Below are positions 1-5,836 of a stretch of 8,551 bases of DNA, in pieces. Each line of letters opens with the position of its first letter. Position 1 is the first letter of the stretch. This DNA comes from Thiotrichaceae bacterium. GTDB taxonomy: Bacteria; Pseudomonadota; Gammaproteobacteria; SZUA-229. A program made the translations under genes and the position numbers. The notes under the pieces are model-generated. The model did no database searches. It was not told where the DNA came from and was given only the letters and a program-made list of their open reading frames with translations. Where the stretch lies: positions 1-8,551 of the forward strand of contig NVWZ01000052.1 in NCBI GenBank assembly GCA_002746365.1, written 5' to 3'.

Positions 1-84
1 TGAAGCATGCATCTGCTGCGTTCTGAGCCTTGAAAATGGAATAACCATTCTGCTTCGGCTCACGCCTTGCAGCTACATGCTTCA
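1..84. other. Long imperfect hairpin at window edge
   Basis: The first 84 bases fold back on themselves. TGAAGCATG (1-9) pairs with CATGCTTCA (76-84), CTGC (13-16) with GCAG (69-72), GCG (18-20) with CGC (63-65), TGAGCC (24-29) with GGCTCA (57-62) and AATGG (35-39) with CCATT (45-49), leaving a 5-base loop. The ends do not carry integron attC core boxes as I know them. The same stretch is open on the minus strand from about 154 to the edge (about 50 codons) but has no ATG, GTG or TTG in that frame, so it may instead be a gene fragment. Its identity is unknown; a structured repeat, an element end or a gene remnant are all possible. Confidence 0.4.
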
Positions 85-132
85 GGTCACGCAGAGGACG
101 TAAGCAATTAATAGAGGTGCCCTTAAATCCAC

Positions 133-161
133 TTGACGTGGAGACATATGCAAACTATCAT
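133..161 (+). promoter_or_regulatory. Sigma70-type promoter of the XRE-ImmA/PIN operon
   Basis: TTGACG (133-138) and TATCAT (156-161) are each one base off consensus and are separated by exactly 17 bp. Transcription would begin near 168, about 50 bases before the ATG at 219 and inside the inverted repeat described next. Seen by eye only, not scored. Confidence 0.5.
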
Positions 162-162
162 A

Positions 163-200
163 GTTTACAATATTTATATAAAATACCATGTTTTGTAAAC
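163..200. promoter_or_regulatory. Inverted-repeat operator candidate (GTTTACAA-N22-TTGTAAAC)
   Basis: Two perfect 8-bp inverted half-sites, GTTTACAA at 163-170 and TTGTAAAC at 193-200, flank a 22-bp AT-rich spacer just downstream of the promoter -10 box and upstream of the ATG at 219. The start-site overlap is what an autorepressor would use, and the downstream gene begins with an XRE helix-turn-helix. That this protein binds here is inferred from position and symmetry. Confidence 0.45.
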
Positions 201-218
201 CATGCCAAGGGCTGAATT

Positions 219-1286
219 ATGATCGGTGAACGAATACAGCAGGCACGCAAGGCCTCTGGCCTGTCTATGCGTGACCTGGCTGCAAAGGCAGGTATATCTG
301 CCATGGCAATATCCAAGTATGAAAACAACAAAAACACTCCTTCGTCAGGCGTGTTGCTTGCTATGTCTAAAGCGCTTGGTGTGCGTACAGAGTACTTCTT
401 CCGGCAGGCCAAAATTGAGCTAAAGGAAGTTGAGTATCGAAAGCATTCTGAGTTACCAAAAAAAATACTCAATAAAATTGAAGGTGATGTTATTGAGCAA
501 ATCGAACGTTACCTGCAACTTGAAGAAATTTTACCCACTAGCCCGATTAAAACTTTTTCGTTACCTAAAGGACTTATGGCAAATGTAGAAAGCTATATTG
601 AGGTAGAAAAAATAGCATTGTCAGTAAGAAAATCATGGGATCTGGGGTGTAATCCAATACCTGATTTTATCGATACTCTTGAAGAACGCGGTATAAAAGT
701 ATTCCAATCAAATATCCTACATGATGATAAGTTTGACGGCCTGGCTGCACAGGTAAATGGTACTCCGGTAATTGTAGTAGGCAAAGAATGGCCGGGAGAC
801 CGCCAGCGTTTTACATTAGCACATGAGCTTGGTCATCTGATGCTGGCCAATCGCCTGACTGAACAGCTCGACGAAGAAAAAGCGGCAAATCGCTTTGCAG
901 GTGCATTTTTAGTGCCTGCAGCAGAAGCCATTAAAGAGCTGGGGGAATCACGAAGCTGGCTGGAGCCAGTTGAACTGTGTGTACTCAAACATACTTACGG
1001 TCTTAGTATGCGTGGCTGGATATACCGTGCCAGTGATCTTGGCATCCTGAATCAGTCAGCAGCTCGAAAAATGTGGGACTATTTCCGGAGTAATGAATGG
1101 GTAAAAACTGAACCTGGGGAACCGCTTCCACCAGAAAGGCCCAAGTTATTTAAGCAGCTGGTGTTCCATGCATTGGCAGAAGACTTAATTGGTGAATCAA
1201 AAGCAGCTGAATTGCTGTGCATGCCGATAGTTAATTTTAGAAAACTAAGGAAAGTAAGTAACTGTGAGCAAGAAGCTTTTAATTAG
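219..1286 (+). CDS. XRE HTH - ImmA/IrrE metallopeptidase fusion (antitoxin/regulator)
   Basis: A 355-aa cytoplasmic protein with two domains. Residues about 1-60 form an XRE/Cro helix-turn-helix (GERIQQARKASGLSMRDLA, followed by ISKYENN). Residues about 170-235 carry an ImmA/IrrE (COG2856) zinc protease core with HELGH at 202-206 and a probable third ligand, E220, in EKAANRFAGAFLVP. Relatives such as ImmA cleave partner repressors; XRE-COG2856 fusions also occur as the antitoxin-like half of TA pairs. The ATG at 219 has an AAGGG Shine-Dalgarno 7 bases upstream and gives a complete HTH. The 3' end overlaps the PIN gene by 23 nt, so the two are probably translationally coupled. The inverted repeat at 163-200 suggests autoregulation. 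Domain calls are firm; the antitoxin role is inferred from the pairing. Confidence 0.88.
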   Translation: MIGERIQQARKASGLSMRDLAAKAGISAMAISKYENNKNTPSSGVLLAMSKALGVRTEYFFRQAKIELKEVEYRKHSELPKKILNKIEGDVIEQIERYLQLEEILPTSPIKTFSLPKGLMANVESYIEVEKIALSVRKSWDLGCNPIPDFIDTLEERGIKVFQSNILHDDKFDGLAAQVNGTPVIVVGKEWPGDRQRFTLAHELGHLMLANRLTEQLDEEKAANRFAGAFLVPAAEAIKELGESRSWLEPVELCVLKHTYGLSMRGWIYRASDLGILNQSAARKMWDYFRSNEWVKTEPGEPLPPERPKLFKQLVFHALAEDLIGESKAAELLCMPIVNFRKLRKVSNCEQEAFN

Positions 1287-1761
1287 TGATGCAAATATCA
1301 TCATCGATATAGTCGCAGGCGAACTGGTTGATGCCATGTTTTCACTTAATTATGAATTCGGTACACCGGATATCTTGTATGTAGAGGAACTGGAAGAGCA
1401 GCATTCAGATATTCTTAATGCAGGTTTAAAACTGTTTGAACTAAGTCCGGAATCTATTGATGTGGCGAATTTGTATTACCAGAACAATACCGCTATCAGG
1501 GTTAGCGCCAATGATTGCCTGGCACTGTCATTAGCGCAACAGGAAGAATGTGCCCTGCTAACCGGCGATTCAAAACTTAAACAACTGGCAATTGTTGAAG
1601 GTATTACGGTACATGGAACGCTGTGGCTGGTAGATACGATGTTTAACAATGGCTGTATTACAGCTGGAGATGTAGAAATTGCTTATCAGAAGATGCTCGA
1701 TGATGGCAGTAGATTGCCAGTAAAAGAGATACAAAAACAATTAAAAACTTTCAACAAGTAA
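1264..1761 (+). CDS. PIN-domain protein, putative ribonuclease toxin partner
   Basis: A 165-aa protein with a PIN-type nuclease fold. The N-terminal strand LLISDANIIID contains D9, an acidic stretch VEELEEQ (41-46) follows, then SANDCLALSLA with D84 and LLTGDSKL with D102. These match the order of acidic metal-binding residues in PIN ribonucleases, so the active site seems intact. The GTG start at 1264 is preceded by AAGGAAA about 10 bases upstream and lies inside the XRE-ImmA gene (23-nt overlap). PIN toxins usually have a small VapB-type antitoxin; here the upstream partner is an XRE-protease fusion. Target RNA is unknown. It could alternatively be a non-toxic PIN protein cleaved or regulated by the upstream protease. 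Confidence 0.8.
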   Translation: MSKKLLISDANIIIDIVAGELVDAMFSLNYEFGTPDILYVEELEEQHSDILNAGLKLFELSPESIDVANLYYQNNTAIRVSANDCLALSLAQQEECALLTGDSKLKQLAIVEGITVHGTLWLVDTMFNNGCITAGDVEIAYQKMLDDGSRLPVKEIQKQLKTFNK

Positions 1762-1898
1762 ACCACAAATACTGTGATAGTATCAAGACTAAACACAGAT
1801 GCAGGACGCACCTAATCTAAGGGCAGGGAGGACTACAAAAAATAATAAAGGTTTAAAGGCGGTGTTCATAGAAATGCCCCTGAAGGATAAATCAGTCA

Positions 1899-2255
1899 AT
1901 GAGCAGCACCGGTCTCAACACCTTAAAACAACGCCTGCGTGAATTCGCAGACGCACGTGACTGGGATCAGTTCCACTCACCAAAAAACCTCACCATGGCG
2001 CTCAGTGCCGAAGTGGCAGAAATTACCGAGCACTTTCAGTGGCTCACCGAAGAACAAAGCAAAAATCTTCCCAAAGATAAATTAGAAGAAGTAGAAACCG
2101 AGCTGGCGGATACACTTATCTATTTAATCCGCCTTGCCGATAAACTCGATATCAATCTATTAACCGCAGCTAAAAGAAAAATTGAAGTTAATGAACGTAA
2201 ATATCCTGTAGAGAAAGTGAAGGGTAGTGCAGAGAAATATACGGAGTATGTTTGA
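1899..2255 (+). CDS. MazG-like nucleotide pyrophosphohydrolase
   Basis: A 118-aa single-domain all-alpha NTP pyrophosphatase of the MazG-like/dCTP-pyrophosphatase (RS21-C6-like) group, which converts (d)NTPs to monophosphates plus pyrophosphate. The metal-binding signature is seen as E38 and E41 in LSAEVAEITEHFQW and E68 and D71 in ETELADTLIYLIRLAD, with the expected spacing. WDQFHSPKNLTMAL near residues 22-35 is also typical. Length fits the short single-domain form rather than the two-domain E. coli MazG. An AAGGA box lies 11 bases before the ATG at 1899. It is separated by 137 bp from the PIN gene and 105 bp from the GIY-YIG gene, so it may be its own unit. The role could be housekeeping of nucleotide pools or defence-associated; the sequence does not decide. 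Confidence 0.88.
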   Translation: MSSTGLNTLKQRLREFADARDWDQFHSPKNLTMALSAEVAEITEHFQWLTEEQSKNLPKDKLEEVETELADTLIYLIRLADKLDINLLTAAKRKIEVNERKYPVEKVKGSAEKYTEYV

Positions 2256-2294
2256 ATGTTGTTAGGTATAAGGCAAGACTTGAGCCTGTTGTGT

Positions 2295-2313
2295 GCTAAT
2301 GATTCTCATTTGT
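2295..2313. promoter_or_regulatory. Fur-box-like palindrome
   Basis: The core AATGA-TTC-TCATT is a perfect 5-bp inverted repeat, and the surrounding 19 bases match the classical Fur consensus at 13 positions by hand count. A TTGTCA (2310-2315) that could serve as a -35 box overlaps its edge, but there is no good -10 box at the right distance. It lies 48 bp upstream of the GIY-YIG start. With no iron-related gene here, a chance match is quite possible. Confidence 0.2.
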
Positions 2314-2360
2314 CACCGACCTCTTTCCCAAAAAAATAAAAGACCTTTAGATGACAGAGC

Positions 2361-3206
2361 ATGATGATGAACGAACCAATATCAATAAAAATATTCCTCG
2401 CAAAAGGATCAGCCACTAGCCTTAGAACTGCCGAAATTTCTAACTGGTCTGGCAAGGCCATTGCCTGCTCAAGAAAAGAACTAGATGAACTGGCAAAACG
2501 AGAAGAAGCTATTCGCCCAGGCGTTTATTTTTTAATCGGTAATGATATTGAAACCGGTGAGCCTTCTGCGTATGTGGGTGAAGCTGAAGAAGTGGCAAAG
2601 CGGTTAAAGCAACATATATCAAAAGAATTCTGGAATCAGGCTGTTGCTTTTGTAAGCAAAGACGAAAATCTAACTAAAGCTCATATAAAATATCTTGAAG
2701 GTAAATTAATAGAAATTGGAAATAAAGCAGGTAAGGGTGTTATCCAAAACTCTCAAAGTAGTGGTGCTAGATTACCCGAATCTGATCAAGCAGAGATGGA
2801 TATCTTCCTAGATCGCATTTTGAAATTGTTGCCTGTGCTAGGTACGTCTTTGTTTTCAATTCCCGAAGTAAACAAAAAGCTAGCATCCAACAAACTTATA
2901 TGCAAAATAAAAGGATTGCTTGCGTACGGCAACCGGACAGACAATGGTTTTATTGTTTATAAAGACTCTGAAGCTGTATTAGAAGATAGAGCTTCTGCTG
3001 TAAGAAACAAAGTCCGGCGTCAGATACTTATTGATAAAGGAGTTTTAGTAAAACAGGACAATTGTTTTATTTTCACAAGAGACCATGAATTTACAAGCCC
3101 TAGTCTAGCAGCTGCTGCAATAAGGGGCGGAACATCAAATGGACTTACCGCGTGGAAAACTAAAGAAGGAAAAACCTTAAAAGAATTAGAAGGAAGACAA
3201 GACTAA
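2361..3206 (+). CDS. GIY-YIG nuclease with DUF4357-like C-terminus
   Basis: A 281-aa protein. Residues about 50-120 form a GIY-YIG endonuclease core: GVY (54-56), AYVG (70-73), an arginine at 81 with H85 in KRLKQH, and a candidate catalytic glutamate E113 in IKYLEGKLIE. The last about 45 residues, SPSLAAAAIRGGTSNGLTAW followed by KTLKELE, resemble the DUF4357 tail that commonly ends this family. The middle (about 140-235) is less conserved and could hold a DNA-binding segment. Three consecutive ATGs (2361, 2364, 2367) make the exact start uncertain and none has a strong Shine-Dalgarno. It ends 5 bp before the EVE/HNH gene, so the two are almost certainly co-transcribed. Function is unproven; a DNA nuclease role in defence or restriction is inferred. 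Confidence 0.82.
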   Translation: MMMNEPISIKIFLAKGSATSLRTAEISNWSGKAIACSRKELDELAKREEAIRPGVYFLIGNDIETGEPSAYVGEAEEVAKRLKQHISKEFWNQAVAFVSKDENLTKAHIKYLEGKLIEIGNKAGKGVIQNSQSSGARLPESDQAEMDIFLDRILKLLPVLGTSLFSIPEVNKKLASNKLICKIKGLLAYGNRTDNGFIVYKDSEAVLEDRASAVRNKVRRQILIDKGVLVKQDNCFIFTRDHEFTSPSLAAAAIRGGTSNGLTAWKTKEGKTLKELEGRQD

Positions 3207-3211
3207 AGCTA

Positions 3212-4183
3212 ATGAATTATTGGTGGGTCAATCAAAGACAAACCCATCGCCATGAAATTGGCGAAGGTTATATGTGGTCCCCAAAACGTCAACAAAACGG
3301 AAATAAACATTTCTCCTATGAATATATGAAACATATTCAGCCAAGGGATATTATTTTCTCCTATGCTAATTCGGCGATTGTTGCTGTAGGTATTGCTAAA
3401 ACTCACTGTTATTCATTCCCCAAGCCATTGGAATTCGGTAGGGCCGGCATTTATTGGTCCAATGAAGGCTGGAAGGTAGACGTCCACTACCACGAATTAG
3501 TTGTACCCATTAGAACTATTGATTATATCGATTCCTTAAAATCACTTCTACCAACTAATAAATCACCTATTCGGCGAGAAAATGGTTGGGGTAATCAAGC
3601 CTACTTATTTCAGATAGGTGAACCTCTTGCTTTAGCTTTGGCCCATTTAATTGATGAACAAACAGTAACTTTGGTATCAGGAAATTATGTTGCAGATATA
3701 TCTAAATCGGTAGATACCATTGATTTACATATCGAAGATTGGGAGAACAGAATAGAGGAAAGCATTCGAACTTCGCCTGATTTTTCCGTCACCGAAAAAG
3801 ACACGCTTGTTAAAGCACGGCGTGGGCAAGGGAAATATCGTGAATTACTGTTGAGACGAGAACACAGGTGTCGCATTACTGGGGTTGATAAGTCAGAACA
3901 TCTTATAGCGAGTCACATTAAACCCTGGCGAAGCTCAAACAATGATGAACGACTTGATCCTGAAAATGGCTTTATGCTTACGCCAACTATTGATCACTTA
4001 TTTGACAAGGGCTTTATTAGCTTTGAAAATGATGGGGGTATTCTGTTGGCTGATGTGGCTGATAGAGATGCGATGGAAAGAATGGGAGTTATTGGTGAAG
4101 ATGTGCCGACGAATGTTGGTCATCTACGAGATGGTCAAAAACAGTATTTAGATTGGCATCGCACATCAATATTGTTGAAATGA
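3212..4183 (+). CDS. EVE-like/HNH endonuclease, putative type IV (modified-DNA) restriction enzyme
   Basis: A 323-aa protein with a likely reader plus cutter architecture. Residues about 1-100 resemble an EVE/PUA-like modified-base-binding domain: the WWVNQRQTHRHEIGEGYMWS start, QPRDIIFSYANSAIVAVG at 43-60, and the YW/GW aromatics at 81-87. Residues about 203-270 form an HNH nuclease (HNH_2 type): GKYRELLLRREHRC, SHIKPW with H235, DPENG with N252 and IDHLFDKG with H262. EVE-HNH proteins are known as 5-methyl- or 5-hydroxymethylcytosine-dependent restriction enzymes that need no methyltransferase, and none is seen here. The gene starts 5 bp after the GIY-YIG stop, with no strong Shine-Dalgarno close to the ATG, suggesting coupling to the upstream gene. 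HNH is certain; the EVE call is from pattern and context. Confidence 0.85.
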   Translation: MNYWWVNQRQTHRHEIGEGYMWSPKRQQNGNKHFSYEYMKHIQPRDIIFSYANSAIVAVGIAKTHCYSFPKPLEFGRAGIYWSNEGWKVDVHYHELVVPIRTIDYIDSLKSLLPTNKSPIRRENGWGNQAYLFQIGEPLALALAHLIDEQTVTLVSGNYVADISKSVDTIDLHIEDWENRIEESIRTSPDFSVTEKDTLVKARRGQGKYRELLLRREHRCRITGVDKSEHLIASHIKPWRSSNNDERLDPENGFMLTPTIDHLFDKGFISFENDGGILLADVADRDAMERMGVIGEDVPTNVGHLRDGQKQYLDWHRTSILLK

Positions 4184-4447
4184 AGTGAAGATATCTCGCA
4201 GTTATAAGATGATGATAGAGTAATATAAATGAAATCATGAAAATTTTTAAATTGTCACTAAAGAGGTGTATTTGTAACCACATTTCGTAAGTACTAATGT
4301 CTGGTTTCAGTGTGTAGGGTCAGGCCTTTCTATGCCACCTAATCTATACTAAGTAATAGAGATTTTTTTCTTCTGTAATGAAAGTAAGTGGTGACAACGA
4401 TAGTGTTCTTGCACTTAACGCTCATTCTCATTCATGCTATATAAACC

Positions 4448-4517
4448 TAAGTAATAAGTAATAAGTAATAAGTAATAAGTAATAAGTAATAAGTAATAAG
4501 TAATAAGTAATAAGTAA
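4448..4517. repeat. Perfect 7-bp tandem repeat, 10 copies (TAAGTAA)
   Basis: Ten uninterrupted, identical copies of TAAGTAA occupy 70 bp, ending 15 bp before the ATG of the MvaI/BcnI-like restriction gene. Every reading frame through the array meets TAA stops, so it is not translated. Short perfect arrays of this sort gain and lose units by slipped-strand mispairing; 7-bp arrays in promoters of Haemophilus adhesin genes tune expression this way. Copy number would change the distance between anything upstream and the gene start, but not the sequence nearest the start codon. Confidence 0.95.
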
Positions 4518-4520
4518 TAT

Positions 4521-4532
4521 TATAATTTTTTT
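4521..4532 (+). promoter_or_regulatory. -10 box TATAAT abutting the start codon; possible leaderless start
   Basis: A consensus TATAAT (4521-4526) is followed by Ts only up to the ATG at 4533, seven bases after the box. That is where transcription would normally begin. No Shine-Dalgarno is present between the array and the ATG. A -35 element at normal spacing would fall inside the heptamer array (about 4498-4503, AAGTAA-like), with no resemblance to TTGACA. The mRNA could therefore be leaderless, or the true promoter lies upstream of the array. Confidence 0.35.
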
Positions 4533-5528
4533 ATGAAAAGAAACACACCATGGACAGAAAAGGAAATACAGGCCGCCGTAACAGCCTATTTTGAGTTGCT
4601 AAACTCTCAACAAAAATTCGAGCCAACAAATAAATCTGCCATTTATCGAAAACTTTCATCTATCCACACAGCTCGAAGTACTAAAGCTTTTGAACTTAAG
4701 TTTCAAAATATCAGCGCAGTTCTGTATGAAGAAAAGTTACCCTATGCAGATGGTTTGCGTCCGATGGGTAACTATCAAGCCGCATTAAAAATAGCCGTGC
4801 TTGATTATCTAAAACGAACAAAACTAAAAGAGCAGCCCACTATCGATATTCTGGTCGATAAACTCAAAAGGTTACATTATCGTGACTTCTTGCCTGTACA
4901 TGGTAAAGGCACTGGTCGTTATGGACTCTCGCTAGAACATTACCTAAGTATTCCTCAAAATAGTTCAAAAGAAGCTGACTTCATGGGAATAGAACTAAAA
5001 ACTAAACATGGTAAAAGCTTACAGACTTTGTTTTCTCGTGTGCCATCGCGTTACTTAGCTTGTAAGGATAAAAACCAAATGCTTGATAAATTTGGTTATT
5101 TTGATAAAAAGCGCGAACGGCAGGCTTTATATACATCATTTAATAATACATCTGATTCGCTAGGGTTTTATTTGTCGGCACAGAAAGAAAAAATAGTGGT
5201 TAATAAAAAGAAGATTAAAGTATTGGAATATGATGATGGTGTTTTAGCAGATGCGTTACTTTCAAAACACAATGAAACAGCTTATGTATCGGTTTCTACA
5301 CAACGGTTGAAAAATGGTAAAACTGGATGCCGTTTTGATCAATTACTGTATTGCAAAACACCATCACTATTTCGATTTATGCACATGGCTAAAGACGGTA
5401 ATGTCTATTTAGATTTTACTTTGTCAGAAAAAGAAGGCCGTGTAAAAGACCATGGTTTTTTATGGCGTGTACCACAAGATGCAATAGGTGATTTATACCT
5501 ATCAACACAATTAATTGATCTTCATTAG
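4533..5528 (+). CDS. MvaI/BcnI-family PD-(D/E)XK restriction endonuclease
   Basis: A 331-aa protein. Residues about 1-95 (PWTEKEIQAAVTAYFELL, then FELKFQNISAVL and RPMGNYQ) match an N-terminal module that I recall recurring in restriction-type proteins, here presumably a DNA-binding or accessory domain. Residues about 120-330 fit the MvaI/BcnI family: GTGRYGLSLEHYL with E135, then D149 and E154-x-K156 in EADFMGIELKTKHGKSLQ, a PD-(D/E)XK catalytic site, followed by LFSRVPSRY. Known members MvaI and BcnI cut CCWGG- and CCSGG-type sites; specificity here cannot be read off. No cognate methyltransferase is seen in the window, which is dangerous for an active enzyme unless it is elsewhere, the enzyme needs modified DNA, or expression is kept low. 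The heptamer array and unusual start suggest controlled expression. A zinc-ribbon gene follows after 38 bp. Confidence 0.82.
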   Translation: MKRNTPWTEKEIQAAVTAYFELLNSQQKFEPTNKSAIYRKLSSIHTARSTKAFELKFQNISAVLYEEKLPYADGLRPMGNYQAALKIAVLDYLKRTKLKEQPTIDILVDKLKRLHYRDFLPVHGKGTGRYGLSLEHYLSIPQNSSKEADFMGIELKTKHGKSLQTLFSRVPSRYLACKDKNQMLDKFGYFDKKRERQALYTSFNNTSDSLGFYLSAQKEKIVVNKKKIKVLEYDDGVLADALLSKHNETAYVSVSTQRLKNGKTGCRFDQLLYCKTPSLFRFMHMAKDGNVYLDFTLSEKEGRVKDHGFLWRVPQDAIGDLYLSTQLIDLH

Positions 5529-5566
5529 ATTGATTTTTATTCTCACACTGTTTAGTACACTTAATT

Positions 5567-5743
5567 ATGAAAACTATTGAGATTAAGTACGATAATTTAG
5601 ACTGCTATGCTTTGAATAATCAACCTATAACCTGCGGTTTATGTGGTACAAGAACGGATTTTAAAGAGGTTAGTGATGTTATGCAGCTACATGAGTGCTT
5701 GAATTCAAACTGTGGGTATAAATTTATCTCTTATAAAGATTAG
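5567..5743 (+). CDS. Small zinc-ribbon-like protein (58 aa), function unknown
   Basis: A 58-aa ORF with two cysteine pairs, ITCGLCG (C23, C26) and HECLNSNCGYKF (C44, C49), plus a lone C13. The CxxC...Cx4C arrangement suggests a four-cysteine zinc ribbon. It begins 38 bp after the restriction endonuclease stop and in the same direction, so it may be co-transcribed with it. No clear Shine-Dalgarno precedes the ATG. I do not recognise the family. It could be an accessory DNA- or protein-binding factor for the nuclease, or an independent small regulator. The cysteine spacing, in-frame length and placement make it likely to be a real gene. Confidence 0.65.
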   Translation: MKTIEIKYDNLDCYALNNQPITCGLCGTRTDFKEVSDVMQLHECLNSNCGYKFISYKD

Positions 5744-5777
5744 GTGGCTCTTTGGGTTATTGCCATATCAGTGGCGC

Positions 5778-5806
5778 TTGATAATCCCCAAAAAGGGGAC
5801 TATAGT
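5778..5806 (+). promoter_or_regulatory. Sigma70-type promoter of the MNT/HEPN operon
   Basis: TTGATA (5778-5783) and TATAGT (5801-5806), each one base off consensus, lie exactly 17 bp apart. Transcription would begin near 5813, giving a leader of about 24 bases before the ATG at 5837. The spacer contains the first of two palindromic operators. Confidence 0.6.
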
Positions 5807-5824
5807 CCCCATATTGGGGATTAT
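5781..5824. promoter_or_regulatory. 44-bp near-perfect palindrome: two tandem TCCCC-N5-GGGGA operators
   Basis: The 44 bases are symmetric at 20 of 22 pairs about 5802/5803. They resolve into two 15-bp palindromes, TCCCCAAAAAGGGGA (5785-5799) and TCCCCATATTGGGGA (5806-5820), with centres 21 bp apart, about two helical turns, so on the same DNA face. The first fills the spacer between -35 and -10 and the second covers the likely start site. Bound protein would block the promoter. The wHTH of the next gene is the obvious candidate repressor. It could also form an RNA hairpin, but it has no terminal T-run, so it is not a typical terminator. Confidence 0.7.
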
Positions 5825-5836
5825 TGAGAAATAGAG

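Larger units (their letters stand above)
4184..4532. other. Non-coding gap upstream of the restriction endonuclease gene
   Basis: I find no credible gene in these 349 bases; the open frames are short and lack protein-like composition. The right side holds the ten-copy heptamer array (4448-4517) and a -10-like TATAAT (4521-4526). A lone copy of the array motif, CTAAGTAATA, occurs at 4349-4358, about 100 bp before the array. TTGCAC (4409-4414) and TATATA (4438-4443) are too far apart (23 bp) to be a convincing promoter. Confidence 0.6.

Noticed and set aside
1769..1783. Small inverted repeat ATACT-N5-AGTAT after the PIN gene
   Set aside because: A 5-bp stem with no T-run and no promoter around it; too weak to call a terminator or operator.
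4089..4283. Minus-strand 64-codon frame over the end of the EVE/HNH gene
   Set aside because: Antisense to a strongly supported gene and without protein-like features.
4448..4517. Heptamer array as a CRISPR or plasmid iteron cluster
   Set aside because: There are no spacers between units, and no replication gene or AT-rich DnaA-type context; a simple tandem repeat fits better.
5781..5824. The GC-rich palindrome as a rho-independent terminator of the zinc-ribbon gene
   Set aside because: No T-run follows, and it coincides with a well-spaced promoter, so an operator is the better reading.
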